From: an uncultured Fretibacterium sp.
Lineage (GTDB): Bacteria; Synergistota; Synergistia; Synergistales; Aminobacteriaceae
Reading direction: 5' to 3'
Length of the DNA stretch: 64,000 nt
Assembly (NCBI GenBank): GCA_946186205.1
Contig: CAMHMH010000001.1
Span: forward strand, 310,001 to 374,000
Notes under the pieces: model-generated
What the model was told of the DNA's origin: nothing
Databases searched by the model: none
Seen by the model: only the letters and a program-made list of their open reading frames with translations
Made by a program: the position numbers and the translations under genes
Shown: piece by piece, positions 53,801-62,933 of the stretch
Position numbering within the stretch: the stretch's first letter is position 1
Layout of the letters: each line of letters begins with the position of its first letter

Positions 53801-56800
53801 CGCGCAGTTTTTGTGCTTCTTCCTCGCTGAGACCTTCTTCATTTCCGTAATTCCCGACTGAAAGCTCAACAAGATTCGGGCATGACGTAACATCGAGGGC
53901 GGTTAGTGAGTTGTTCAGGGAGTCAGGAGTGATTGAGCTGTTCCCGCACCTTAGAACCTCAAGAAGAGTATTCTGACTCACATCGAGGGTCTTCAGGTTA
54001 TTCTGGTCGCAGTCGAGGACTCTCAGTGAGGGCATATGACTCACAGTAATTTCTGATACCTTATTGCCCGAAAAGTTAAGCTCCTCAAGAAGTGTATTCT
54101 GACTCAGTTTAAGCTCGCTGATCTGATTCCCCCAGCAGTAAAGGCTTCTGAGGTTAGGCAGCATAGAGACATCGAGAGCCTCAAGATTATTCCCTCCGCA
54201 GTCTAAACCAATGAGTCCCGGCACGACGCTCAAATCAAGCTGTGAGATTCCGTTTTTCCCGCAGCTTAGTCCTTCAAGCAATGGATTCTGACTCAGGTCA
54301 AACGCCGTAATCGTATTGCCGTCGCGGTCTTCGGGGCCGTCATAGTTTGAGAAGTCGAGATACTTCAGGGCGGGCAGCATTGAGACATCTATAGCCGTCA
54401 ATAAATTGTACTGGCATGATATAGCCTCAAGCCCCGGACATGGCGAGAAGTCTATAGCCGCAACGTAATTGTCGTTGAAGTAAAGCTCCCTGAGATTCGC
54501 ATTTGCGCTGAGGTCTAACGCTTTGAGCTGGTTATGGTTGCATTCGAGGACTTCAAGATTCGGATTATTGCTTGTGTCTAGAGTTTCGAGTCCGTTCCCG
54601 CTGCAATTAATTCTGCGCAGTTCGGGGTTCTTGCTGACATCAAGCGTGCTGATACCCGTTCCCCAGCATGAGAGATCTTTAAGCGCGGGATTGTTCGTGA
54701 GATTGAGAGTGCCGAGAGGATTCCCGCCGCAGTCGAGTCCCCATAACACAGAATTGTTGCTTATGTCGAGGGCTGTAACCTGATTGTTGTAGAAGCCGAG
54801 AATTTCAAGCGCGGTGTTCTTGCTTACGTCAATAGCTGTCAGATTATTATCGTACGCGCTAAGCTCAAAGAGTTTCAGATTATTGCTTATGTCGAGAGTC
54901 TCAAGTCCGAGTCCGTCGCAGCGCAGTCTTTCAAGCTCAGGATTCCCGCTGATGTCGAGAACAGAAATCGGATTATGCGACACTTCAAGCTCGCGGAGTT
55001 CGTCATTCCCGCTGAGGTCAATTGCTGCTACCTGATTGCCCTGAAAATAGAGCTGCGCGAGGTGCGGATTATTCGACAGGTGAAGGGCTTTAATCTCATT
55101 TCCGCCGGGGTTGAGTATGTTGTTCAGGTTGAGATATTGAAGGTCTTCATTGTTGCTGACATCGATTGTTGAAAGCTCGTTGTCCTGCAAGTCGAGGAAG
55201 ATTAGCTTCTTGTTGTTCACTACGCTAATTTCTGTCAGACGGTTTCCGCATAAGTAAGCATTTTCAAGCACTTCATTCTGACTCAGGTCGATTTTTGTCA
55301 GTGTAGGCTGTGAGTAAGGATCACTGGCAAAATTTTCACCGCAGCCGAGATTTATCAGCGCGGTATTTTTCGTAACGTCAAGTTCTGTGATCGGGTTGTT
55401 GTTCAGATTGAGCGTCTCCAGATCCTCAAGCGTGCTGAGAGTAATATCCGTGATGTAATTGTTTTCTGCGTTCAGCTCAAGAAGCCCGACATTTTGTCTT
55501 ACATCGAGTCCCTGAATCTGATTCCAATCACAGACGAGAGTCGTAAGCTCAAGATTTTTTGTAACGTCAAGTGCCGCAAGCTGATTCCCCCCGCAATATA
55601 ATTCACGCAGGCTTTCAAGATTACTGACATCAAGAACAGCAAGCTGATTCCCTGAGCAGTTGAGATTTAAGAGGCCGGAATTATTGCTCAGAGTGAGGAC
55701 AGGAATATTATTTTCCCAGCAGCCGAGTCCCTCAAGGTTTGTCAGTTTGCTTACGTCAAGTTCTGTTAGTTCGTTCCATCCGCATGAGACATTCTGAAGC
55801 AAAGGGTTGTCGCTCAGGTAAAGGGCTGTCATGTCGTTTGCATCGCAGTTAAGGCTTTCGAGCTTGGAATTTTTGCTAAGGTCAATTTCCGTGATTCTGT
55901 TCCCTGTATGATCGCGCGGATCTCCGTCGTACCATTCTGTATGGTTGCCGAAATAAAGCTCGCTGAGTTTCGGAAGTCCCGTAACATCAAGGGCAGTGAG
56001 AAGATTATTCTGACAGTTCAGCACTTCAAGAAGCGTATTCTGACTCAAGTCAAGATGTTCTATCTGATTCCCCTCGCAGTCTAACTCCACTAAATCGGGC
56101 AGGCTGCTAAGGTCTATAGCCGTGAAATTCTGCCAGGCAATTTTCAGCTCAGTAAGCATTGTGTTATGACTCACATCGAGGGCGGTTAATTGGTTTGAGC
56201 CGCACTGAAGACGTTCAAGTTTCGTATTGGCTGAAACATCAAGCTCCGTAAGTTGAGCCAATCCTACGTCCAAATCTTTAAGCTGAAGATTCGCGCTAAC
56301 GTCAACCGCCGTCATTGGGTTATGGCCGCAGTTCAGAAGCTCAAGGCTTGTATTTTTGCTGACATCAATCGCCGCTAACTGATTCCCCCAGCAAAGAAGC
56401 TGTATCAATTTCGTGTTCTTGCTGACATCGAGAGCCGTAAAATTATTCCCTCCGCAGTCAAGGTAAGTCAAAAGAGGATTGCCGGACAAATCGATTTCGT
56501 TCATGTCGTTCACATTACAAGTCAGTGATTCAAGCAAAGGATTATGACTCAGATCGATAGTCCTGACTCTGTTGCCCTCGCGGTCTCTGTAATGTATATC
56601 GCTGCCATCATCGTAGAAGTTCGCGAATGAAAGCCACTGAAGTTTTGACAGCCCGGAAACATCAAGGCCAGTCAGCAAATTATTATCGAGATTCAAATTA
56701 CGCAGGTTCGTGTTGCTGCTCAAATCAACTTCGCTGATATTGTTATGGTCGCATATTAAGACTTCAAGAGCCGTGAAATACTCGATGCCCTTCAAGCTCA

Positions 56801-57017
56801 CAATACCGCGTCCGCCGGCCCACATCTCATTTATTCCCGCGATTTCAGAATCTGTGATTATCCCGTCGCCGTCAGAGTCAAATGTTTCTGAGACAAAATT
56901 CCTGAATGCGTCATCGGGAAATGTTGAGCTTGTGATTCCCACGTCAGCAAAACCGGGCGGAACTGTGAGAATCATAACCATCAGCGCAGAAACGAATACT
57001 ACAAAAAATCGCCTCAT
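50871..57017 (-). CDS. Giant secreted leucine-rich repeat protein with C-terminal Ig-like repeats
   Basis: A 2,048-residue exported protein. A signal peptide (MRRFFVVFVSALMVMILTVP) is followed by a short region with FPDDAFRNFVSE and a calcium-loop-like DSDGDGIITDSE (about residues 25-60). The bulk (about 65-1550) is a very long array of ~21-residue LRRs of the form L-x-x-L-D-V-S-x-N-T-x-L-x-x-L-x-C-x-x-N-x. Four He_PIG-type Ig-like repeats (about 1555-1890; GLPAGLTLNEKTGRISGKPT) follow, then a low-complexity linker and a C-terminal domain of ~110 residues ending IYKPAIGIKR. No LPxTG or transmembrane anchor is seen. Likely an adhesin or host- or partner-binding surface protein. Start at the ATG at 57017, 10 bases after AAGGAGG; an in-frame ATG at 57038 precedes that site. 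Confidence 0.9.
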   Translation of the reverse strand: MRRFFVVFVSALMVMILTVPPGFADVGITSSTFPDDAFRNFVSETFDSDGDGIITDSEIAGINEMWAGGRGIVSLKGIEYFTALEVLICDHNNISEVDLSSNTNLRNLNLDNNLLTGLDVSGLSKLQWLSFANFYDDGSDIHYRDREGNRVRTIDLSHNPLLESLTCNVNDMNEIDLSGNPLLTYLDCGGNNFTALDVSKNTKLIQLLCWGNQLAAIDVSKNTSLELLNCGHNPMTAVDVSANLQLKDLDVGLAQLTELDVSANTKLERLQCGSNQLTALDVSHNTMLTELKIAWQNFTAIDLSSLPDLVELDCEGNQIEHLDLSQNTLLEVLNCQNNLLTALDVTGLPKLSELYFGNHTEWYDGDPRDHTGNRITEIDLSKNSKLESLNCDANDMTALYLSDNPLLQNVSCGWNELTELDVSKLTNLEGLGCWENNIPVLTLSNNSGLLNLNCSGNQLAVLDVSNLESLRELYCGGNQLAALDVTKNLELTTLVCDWNQIQGLDVRQNVGLLELNAENNYITDITLSTLEDLETLNLNNNPITELDVTKNTALINLGCGENFASDPYSQPTLTKIDLSQNEVLENAYLCGNRLTEISVVNNKKLIFLDLQDNELSTIDVSNNEDLQYLNLNNILNPGGNEIKALHLSNNPHLAQLYFQGNQVAAIDLSGNDELRELEVSHNPISVLDISGNPELERLRCDGLGLETLDISNNLKLFELSAYDNNLTAIDVSKNTALEILGFYNNQVTALDISNNSVLWGLDCGGNPLGTLNLTNNPALKDLSCWGTGISTLDVSKNPELRRINCSGNGLETLDTSNNPNLEVLECNHNQLKALDLSANANLRELYFNDNYVAAIDFSPCPGLEAISCQYNLLTAIDVSMLPALKYLDFSNYDGPEDRDGNTITAFDLSQNPLLEGLSCGKNGISQLDLSVVPGLIGLDCGGNNLEALDVSMLPNLRSLYCWGNQISELKLSQNTLLEELNFSGNKVSEITVSHMPSLRVLDCDQNNLKTLDVSQNTLLEVLRCGNSSITPDSLNNSLTALDVTSCPNLVELSVGNYGNEEGLSEEEAQKLRDTAGNKLTEIDLSNNSQIRSLSLSFNRVKSVNVSHMSMLEDIDCSGNGLPALDLSANHELKSVWVWGNPELDALDLSNMPLLERINCDGCKISELDFSGKPNLVEIHCWENGISSLNVADSPNLEILECGYNSVKALDLSNNPRMKVINARHNQIIALNIDGCTELEALNVRNNKLMTLDVSGRENLRELQCQYNQITSLNIDGCYALEYLNCRDNKIQALDVSKRTQLKYLWASNNDFSSLNFDGCTLLEGLGFSYAHFISSGTIDLSQFTNLNELWCASNGLNAIDVSKMPNLKILGAAGNNFTAINLANNPELEELQLHENPITALDVSQNTKLVYLNCRNTNITALDVSHNPLLEELYCRETGLTGIDVSKNANLKTLSCWNNNLTALDLSANGALTELYCDGNQLTILDLSANSQLVSIDCNKNNLVWLNIDNCKELVYLNCTNNNIPKLNIGGCPKLVNFKHDSTTEIVYEHVDDPISGDVIPGVKPSILTKTLNPVTAGVNYSVQLIASGTSPVTWSLAKGSKLPSGFTLSESGLLTGSTNAKLSAKKFTVTATNSAGEDSAQLTLSALILPEISTASLKDATIAKSYSVTMKTRRGTKQYNGTKYFGWKAEGLPAGLTLNEKTGRISGKPTVAGTFSVEFTVKNDAGEDSKTLGLTVKGIAPTLSGSFARAELNKAYSSGLKLSKGSQPVAWSIEGDLPDGLTLDPNTGIIYGTPASYGKNGSFKFKITATNSAGSKTKSITFKVKGIAPKVKTSKLAEATAGQPYSMTLETSAGSDPIEWSATGLPDGLDVVDNMITGTPLTEGSYKVTITATNPVKSHSKKNLTLKVNKAAENTDIPAVNDDADDVSLHSDNGGGSYVPQTTNGNTGHDDKYSYSESYVIVAELGVISTDKEGLHEFGIALPDCIPEGAELVYIANSDEPSDDDEIAEFYDDRGEEITAVPESRKITIAVWLNTERIYKPAIGIKR
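52390..56830 (-). repeat. Long tandem array coding for ~21-residue leucine-rich repeats
   Basis: About 4.4 kb of degenerate 63-66 base repeats inside the LRR gene. Recurring DNA words include GACATCGAG and AAGCTGATTCCC-like strings. The array has a few interruptions where repeats are longer (for example near 54310, 55920 and 56590, encoding YDG or DHTGNRITEIDLS inserts). These may be superhelix breaks or traces of block duplication. Confidence 0.85.
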
Positions 57018-57120
57018 AATGATGAGTCCTCCTTGCATGAAAATTTTTATGGGTATGAAGTTGCATAATTATATTACAAATTCCTGCTGAAAATTAAACT
57101 TGCGGTTCAGCATCAAAAAA

Positions 57121-57151
57121 TGTAAACCAGGTTTGAAACGTTCAGTTTACA
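57121..57151. promoter_or_regulatory. Inverted repeat upstream of ileS
   Basis: TGTAAAC (57121-57127) and GTTTACA (57145-57151) form a perfect 7-bp inverted repeat with a 17-base spacer, in the spacer between the divergent LRR and ileS genes. It could be an operator. The 245-base spacer shows no T-box leader (no conserved T-box sequence or terminator), so ileS is probably not T-box controlled here. Confidence 0.35.
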
Positions 57152-57282
57152 ATCGCCCGGAATGAAATCAGCGATTCAAAATTGACCTGCTGAAAACGTT
57201 TCGACAGTCTGAAAATTTATGCGGCATTTGCATTTTGTGATAAGATTTCCGAATTGTTTACCCAAAGGAGGCAAAAATTTTT

Positions 57283-60081
57283 ATGGAAGCAAAAGATTAC
57301 AAGGACACTTTGAATTTGCCTGTTACAGAATTTCCTATGCGGGCGAATCTCGCGAAACGTGAGCCTTCTTTCTTGCAGTTCTGGGACTCACATGACATCT
57401 ATCACAAAGCACTTCACGCGCATGAGCATTCACCCAAAAAATTCCAGCTTCACGACGGCCCGCCTTACGCAAACGGAGATATTCACATCGGCACAGCGTT
57501 CAACAAAATACTCAAGGACTTTATCATCAAAGCAAAGACTATGACCGGGCATTACACGCCATACGTGCCGGGCTGGGACACTCACGGACTCCCTATAGAG
57601 TTACGCTCACTGAAAGACGGAGGACTCTCGAAGCTCGGAACAGGCGTTGACCCCGTAGAACTCCGCGCAAAGTGCAAACAGACAGCACTGCATTACCTTG
57701 ATGTACAGCGTGAGGAGTTCAAGCGGTTGGGAGTCTTGGGTGAATGGGAGCATCCGTATCTTACGCTTGATCCTGAATACGAGCATTTAGAGCTACACGC
57801 ATTCGCCGACATGGTAGAGAAAGGACTCATATATCGCGGGTTGAAGCCGGTCTTTTGGTGCACAGACTGCCAGACAGCATTAGCCGCAGGTGAGATTGAG
57901 TACTGGGACGAGGACTCGCCGTCTGTATATGTCGCTTATCCTTTGCCCGGTGCCGGTGAGAAATTCCCGGAGCTTCACGGGCGCGATGTACATATAGTGA
58001 TATGGACGACTACCCCTTGGACTCTCCCTTCAAGCGCGGGAGTTGCTGTTCATCCGAAATATGATTACGGCTTCTACGAGTCGGGCGGGAAGGTCTACGC
58101 ATTCGCCTGTGAGCTGAAGAAATCCATCGAGGCCAATACGGGAATGACATTCGGCGACGCAATATTGACGGTGAAAGGCGCGGAGCTTGAGAGAATGAAG
58201 CCTCTTCACCCGTTCTATGAGCATGAGATTCTTGTTGTTCTTGCTGACTATGTAGAGCTTGAGACGGGTACGGGCTGCGTGCACACTTCACCGGGGCACG
58301 GCGTTGAAGACTACGAGACGGGAGTCAAATACGGCCTCAAAGTGTACAGCTCAGTTGACCACGCCGGAAAATTCGAGAAGGAGCTGCCCATTGTCGGCGG
58401 AATGAGTCTCGACGAGGGCGGGAAGAAAGCTATTGAGTTAATACGCGACAAAGGAAGGCTCTTAGGTTTCGGGAAAATCTCGCACAGTTACCCGCACTGC
58501 TGGAGGTGCAAACGCCCGGTAATATTCCGCGCTACGGATCAATGGTTCATCAATGTGAGTCAGTTCAAAGATGACGCATTGAAAGTTATTGACGAGGGAG
58601 TGAAATGGATTCCCGACTGGGGGCGCGACAGGATATATAACATGGTAAGCTCGCGTTCTGACTGGTGCATTTCCCGCCAAAGGGTATGGGGTATTCCTGT
58701 TCCTGCGATAAGATGCAAAGACTGCGGGGCATTCACACTTACGCCCGACCGAATCCGAATGCTTGCTGAAAAAGTGAAGACTTCCCCTGACGGAACATCA
58801 ATATGGTGGCGCGAGAGTCTGGAGTCATTGTTCGGCGAGAAGGCTTGCTGCGACAAATGCGGGTCTCACAATGTCGAGAAGGACAGCAATATTCTTGACG
58901 TATGGTTTGACTCCGGCGTGTCTCATATCTCGGTGCTTAATGAGAAATTCGGACTCACATGGCCGTGTGATATGTATCTTGAGGGAAGCGATCAGCACCG
59001 GGGATGGTTCCAGTCATCATTGCTGACCTCAGTAGCTCTTAAGGGACGCGCACCGTATGACCAAGTTTTGACTCACGGTTTCACGCTTGACGGAAAAGGC
59101 CGGAAGATGTCGAAATCAATCGGAAACACAGTAGCCCCCGGCGATGTCTGCAATCAGTTCGGGGCGGATATATTGCGATTGTGGGTAGCGTCGACGGATT
59201 ACAGGAACGACGTGAAAATCTCAAATGACATTCTCAAAACGCTGTCCGAAACCTACAGGCGAATCAGAAATACAGCACGCTTCCTTCTGGGAAATCTTCA
59301 CGACTTCACGCCGGATAAATCATTGTCGTATGAGTCATTGCTGTCGATGGACAAATGGATTCTTGACCGGCTTCACAGGATAATAGCCCGCGTGCGTGAT
59401 GCGCTTGATGAGTATGAGTTTCACGTTCCTGTGTCATTGATTCATTCTTTCTGCGTCAATGAGCTGTCAGCATTCTACCTTGACATAAGCAAAGACCGTT
59501 TATACGTTGAGGCAAAAGACTCACTGACGAGACGGAGTGCGCAGACGGCCATGTACGAAATATTGTCGTGCTTAACGAGAATGATTGCTCCCCTTTTGAG
59601 CTTCACGGCTGAGGAAATCTGGCAGGAGATGAGGAAGACTGATGACTCACTTCCTGAGAGCGTATTCTTGTCTGATTTCCCGGAGCAGGACAAATCGCGG
59701 CTTAATGACTCGCTCAATGCTTTATGGGGTGAAGCTGTTGTGCTGAAGGGAGCAGTAAGCCGAATGCTTGAGACGATGAGAGCAGCAAAGACTATCGGGA
59801 CATCTCTTGAAGCGTCCGTGCAGGTGAAGAGATCTGAGTCGCTCGCAAAACTTGAGGAGTCATTCACGTCTGAAGAGCTTGCAGACATTGTGATAGTGTC
59901 AAAATTTGAATGGGCTGATGATTTGACCCTGCCGAATGTGTTTGATGATGCTGATACGGGCTTCAAGATTGCGGGAGGGTTCGCGCCCGGTGAGAAATGC
60001 CCGCGCTGCTGGAAGTATGAAGAGCATCCGAACGAGAACGGATTGTGCAATCGCTGCGCCCATGTGATGAATGAAGAGTAA
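57283..60081 (+). CDS. ileS: Isoleucyl-tRNA synthetase
   Basis: A 932-residue class I aminoacyl-tRNA synthetase. The class I signatures are HDGPPYANGDIHIGTA (HIGH form, about residue 60) and KMSKSIGNT (about 610). The inserted editing domain includes WTTTPWTLPSS and GTGCVHTSPGHGVEDYETG (here in parts), and the C-terminal zinc site CPRCW...CNRC is present. It charges tRNA-Ile and edits valine. Length is typical for bacterial IleRS. AAAGGAGG precedes the ATG by about 13 bases. No linked ileS regulator or lspA is seen. Confidence 0.97.
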   Translation: MEAKDYKDTLNLPVTEFPMRANLAKREPSFLQFWDSHDIYHKALHAHEHSPKKFQLHDGPPYANGDIHIGTAFNKILKDFIIKAKTMTGHYTPYVPGWDTHGLPIELRSLKDGGLSKLGTGVDPVELRAKCKQTALHYLDVQREEFKRLGVLGEWEHPYLTLDPEYEHLELHAFADMVEKGLIYRGLKPVFWCTDCQTALAAGEIEYWDEDSPSVYVAYPLPGAGEKFPELHGRDVHIVIWTTTPWTLPSSAGVAVHPKYDYGFYESGGKVYAFACELKKSIEANTGMTFGDAILTVKGAELERMKPLHPFYEHEILVVLADYVELETGTGCVHTSPGHGVEDYETGVKYGLKVYSSVDHAGKFEKELPIVGGMSLDEGGKKAIELIRDKGRLLGFGKISHSYPHCWRCKRPVIFRATDQWFINVSQFKDDALKVIDEGVKWIPDWGRDRIYNMVSSRSDWCISRQRVWGIPVPAIRCKDCGAFTLTPDRIRMLAEKVKTSPDGTSIWWRESLESLFGEKACCDKCGSHNVEKDSNILDVWFDSGVSHISVLNEKFGLTWPCDMYLEGSDQHRGWFQSSLLTSVALKGRAPYDQVLTHGFTLDGKGRKMSKSIGNTVAPGDVCNQFGADILRLWVASTDYRNDVKISNDILKTLSETYRRIRNTARFLLGNLHDFTPDKSLSYESLLSMDKWILDRLHRIIARVRDALDEYEFHVPVSLIHSFCVNELSAFYLDISKDRLYVEAKDSLTRRSAQTAMYEILSCLTRMIAPLLSFTAEEIWQEMRKTDDSLPESVFLSDFPEQDKSRLNDSLNALWGEAVVLKGAVSRMLETMRAAKTIGTSLEASVQVKRSESLAKLEESFTSEELADIVIVSKFEWADDLTLPNVFDDADTGFKIAGGFAPGEKCPRCWKYEEHPNENGLCNRCAHVMNEE

Positions 60082-60098
60082 GAGAAGAAACTTTGCGG

Positions 60099-60129
60099 CC
60101 TCCCTGTGAAATAGCGGGGAGGTTTTTTT
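60099..60129 (+). terminator. Rho-independent terminator of ileS
   Basis: CCTCCC (60099-60104) pairs with GGGAGG (60117-60122) across a 12-base loop and is followed by seven T, 18 bases after the ileS stop codon. Confidence 0.85.
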
Positions 60130-60174
60130 GTATGTGGGAGTCTGAAACAAGGCATAAAAAAACAAGGGCTGTGC

Positions 60175-60236
60175 TATAATTTGAATGAATAAAAAAATTT
60201 CGTTTTTACACATGTCAAGAAGGTGGAATCTTCTTG
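60175..60236 (+). promoter_or_regulatory. Promoter -10 and leader hairpin of the surface-protein gene
   Basis: TATAAT at 60175-60180 without a clear -35, then in the likely leader a perfect 7-bp inverted repeat CAAGAAG (60216-60222) / CTTCTTG (60230-60236) with a 7-base loop. The leader is about 150 bases long, longer than elsewhere in the window, so RNA-level control is possible. Confidence 0.4.
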
Positions 60237-60336
60237 TCTCCCTTGTCTTATTGTTTCATTATACCATAAGGCAGGGGGGTGGTCATGTGTATTATGCAAT
60301 TTCAGGTCAACAAAATTCATAGAAGGAGGAATGATC

Positions 60337-62907
60337 ATGAAAAAATTTGTTGTGCTGGCACTGGCTGTAATTCTTATCGGCGTTGCAGTTCCGGGAGCGC
60401 AGGCAGAATACTGGAACGAGGGCAATTACGGCTACAGCGAAGAGACCGCGTATGTCATTGACTCGATATCCGATTTTGTGGAATTTCAGACCAGAGTCAA
60501 TAACGGCACTGATCCAGAAGGTTCATACTACAAGCTGAGTATAAATCTCAACCTAGCAGGGAATTATCCGAAATGGATTCCAATCGGTACAGAATCGAGT
60601 CCATTCAAAGGACACTTCAACGGGAATGGCAAGACAATAACAATGTACACCGAAAAATATCCAGAGACTTTGACAACAAGAGATATAGAGTACAATTCTT
60701 CCCTATTCGGATCAATCGAAACAGACAATGATTATGCCGTCAAGGATCTCACAGTCAAAGGTACAATACAGGGGAGTTTTCTCGCGGCGGGAATCGTGCT
60801 TAGACTGTACAAAGGCTCAATAGAGAACTGCACATTTACAGGAACACTCAGCAGCAGGGGATACAGCGATGTGAGCAGAGAGAGTTTTTATCACATTGTG
60901 GCTTCAGCAGGAGGAATTGCAGGTTACGTTCTGGGAGGCACGATCAAGAATTGCACAGTCAAATCTTCTGAGATAACAATACAACCGTATTTCAGCGGCC
61001 AATGGTCAATATATCCCGGAGGCGGGAATGTGGGCGGAATTGCGGCAGAATTGAACGGAGGAGCTGTTGAAGGTTGCCTAGTTTCAGATTCGACAATACA
61101 AGCAGCACCGCACGCGCCTAAGGATCAAGCCGTCAGCAGCATATATCTCGGCGGGATTGTTGGCCTCCTGCATAAAGGGACTTTGAGAAACAATTTCTCT
61201 TATGCTCAAGTTGTGAGTTCACATGCTAACCCCTCTATTGCCAACAAGGACTCTAAATATTGCGCTGGAGGAATAATAGGGAAGATTGACAGCTCCAATA
61301 TTGGTGTTGAGTGGAATGTTTACGCAGGTGCAGCACACGGAATAGGCTATGATGCTGGAGGAAGCGCGAGTGATGAACCAGGCTGTGTTAATGCCGGAAA
61401 AATCACGCTCACAATCACAACGGCTTCATTTCCTTCAGGCAACATCGGCGACTCTTACAGCGAGACTCTCACAGCGACAACGACAGGAGGAACATGGCCG
61501 GTAACTTGGGCTTTGACTTCCGGGACTCTCCCCGCCGGACTCACTCTCAATTCTGACGGAACAATCTCAGGCTCACCGACAGCAAAAGGCACGTACAAGT
61601 TCTCAGTCAAAGCGTCTATAGGCTCATCAGGAATCATTTCGGCCACAAAGGAATACACAATCACGATTGCAGACAATCAGCCGTCATACTCGCTCACGGT
61701 CAAGAACGCTTCACTCTCAGCCGGGACTGTCGGCAAAAGTTATTCCGAGACTCTCAAAGCCGAGCTTACCGGGGCGGAGCTTCCTGCTTCATGGTCATGC
61801 ACCGGGACTCTTCCTCTAGGACTCACGCTTAACACTTCAGGGACAATCACAGGAACACCAACGCAAGCAGGCGAATATACGTTCACGGTCAAGGCTGTAT
61901 TCGGAGCGTTCGAGGGTACAAAGTCTTTCACGCTAAAGATCACAAGCGGTTCAGATATTGATACGCCGTGGGCGGATGAGCAGCCCGGATTCACTGTGCA
62001 TGAACCGATCCTAAGCGGACAGATCATCATTAACTTCTACGCTGACCTCCCGCAAATTTCCGGCGTTGACTATAACAAGAGCTACGTTGATTTTGACATC
62101 GCCGGCGACAAAACAAATGTTCCTCAAATGTTCGACCCCGAATTTAACGCTAACGTTTACGGAAAAACTAATTACGCTTTCAGGTGCTACTTAAATTCCG
62201 TCCAGATGGCTGACGAAATCACTGCAACACTTCATTACGGGGACAACAAAACTGTAGCTCATACATACAGCCTAAAAGAATACATTGACACCCAGCTAAG
62301 CAAAAGCAATATATCCCCCGCGCTGAAGAATATTCTTGAGGCAATGAAGGATTACGGACATTATGCGCAGCTCGGCTTGTCTGAAGCTAACGGATGGACT
62401 ATCGGCAAAGACCACAAAGAAATGGAATGCGCTAATGTTTACACTGATGATGATCTTCAAGAAACATTGCAGGCCGTGAGAAGCTACGAGATTGTGAGGG
62501 ATACGGGAAATTCCGGTATTGAGAGCGTGCCTTACAGACTCAGGCTTGACTCAGACATAACACTTGAGCTTAATATAGTTCCTGCGTCTGATTATTATGG
62601 GAGTGTCTTTGCGTCATTGAACGGAGGCAGCGAGAACATGGCCGTAAAAACATCAGGCGGTTATCTCGTGCAGATTTCGGGAATCTCCGCTCATAAGCTC
62701 GGCGATACTTACACCGTAACAGTAACAACATCAAGAGGCAGCTTTGACGTTAAAGTCTCGGCTCTTTCATATGTATATACTTCACTCACTTCAGCAAACA
62801 CAGCTCCAGGCACTACAGGCAGCCCGGCAATGAAGAAGGCAGTAACTTCCCTGTACAAATACTACATGGCAACAATGGCATACAGGGAAAGCATCGGCAT
62901 GAAATGA
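60337..62907 (+). CDS. Secreted surface protein with GLUG-like and Ig-like repeats
   Basis: An 856-residue exported protein. A signal peptide (MKKFVVLALAVILIGVAVPG, cleaved near AQA) is followed by a beta-helix-type region with GLUG-like repeats (for example GGIAGYVLGGTIKNCTVKSS; about 40-350). Two He_PIG-type Ig-like domains follow (about 355-545; TLPAGLTLNSDGTISGSPTA). The C-terminal ~310 residues carry a domain containing CYLNSVQMADEITATLHYGD that is shared with the pseudogene at 45916-46860 and nowhere else in the window. It is likely a cell-surface or extracellular binding protein. I chose ATG at 60337 (AAGGAGGA 6 bases before it; ATG at 60331 is an alternative); the frame open from 60223 lacks such a site. 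Confidence 0.85.
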   Translation: MKKFVVLALAVILIGVAVPGAQAEYWNEGNYGYSEETAYVIDSISDFVEFQTRVNNGTDPEGSYYKLSINLNLAGNYPKWIPIGTESSPFKGHFNGNGKTITMYTEKYPETLTTRDIEYNSSLFGSIETDNDYAVKDLTVKGTIQGSFLAAGIVLRLYKGSIENCTFTGTLSSRGYSDVSRESFYHIVASAGGIAGYVLGGTIKNCTVKSSEITIQPYFSGQWSIYPGGGNVGGIAAELNGGAVEGCLVSDSTIQAAPHAPKDQAVSSIYLGGIVGLLHKGTLRNNFSYAQVVSSHANPSIANKDSKYCAGGIIGKIDSSNIGVEWNVYAGAAHGIGYDAGGSASDEPGCVNAGKITLTITTASFPSGNIGDSYSETLTATTTGGTWPVTWALTSGTLPAGLTLNSDGTISGSPTAKGTYKFSVKASIGSSGIISATKEYTITIADNQPSYSLTVKNASLSAGTVGKSYSETLKAELTGAELPASWSCTGTLPLGLTLNTSGTITGTPTQAGEYTFTVKAVFGAFEGTKSFTLKITSGSDIDTPWADEQPGFTVHEPILSGQIIINFYADLPQISGVDYNKSYVDFDIAGDKTNVPQMFDPEFNANVYGKTNYAFRCYLNSVQMADEITATLHYGDNKTVAHTYSLKEYIDTQLSKSNISPALKNILEAMKDYGHYAQLGLSEANGWTIGKDHKEMECANVYTDDDLQETLQAVRSYEIVRDTGNSGIESVPYRLRLDSDITLELNIVPASDYYGSVFASLNGGSENMAVKTSGGYLVQISGISAHKLGDTYTVTVTTSRGSFDVKVSALSYVYTSLTSANTAPGTTGSPAMKKAVTSLYKYYMATMAYRESIGMK

Positions 62908-62933
62908 CACGCACATAAAGGAGGGATTTGCGA

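Noticed and set aside
52390-56830. CRISPR or other DNA repeat array
   Set aside because: The periodic words are explained by codons for leucine-rich repeats. The spacing is 63-66 bases without conserved repeats and unique spacers.
57038-57282. T-box riboswitch for ileS
   Set aside because: I looked for a T-box sequence and a terminator/antiterminator in the leader and saw none.
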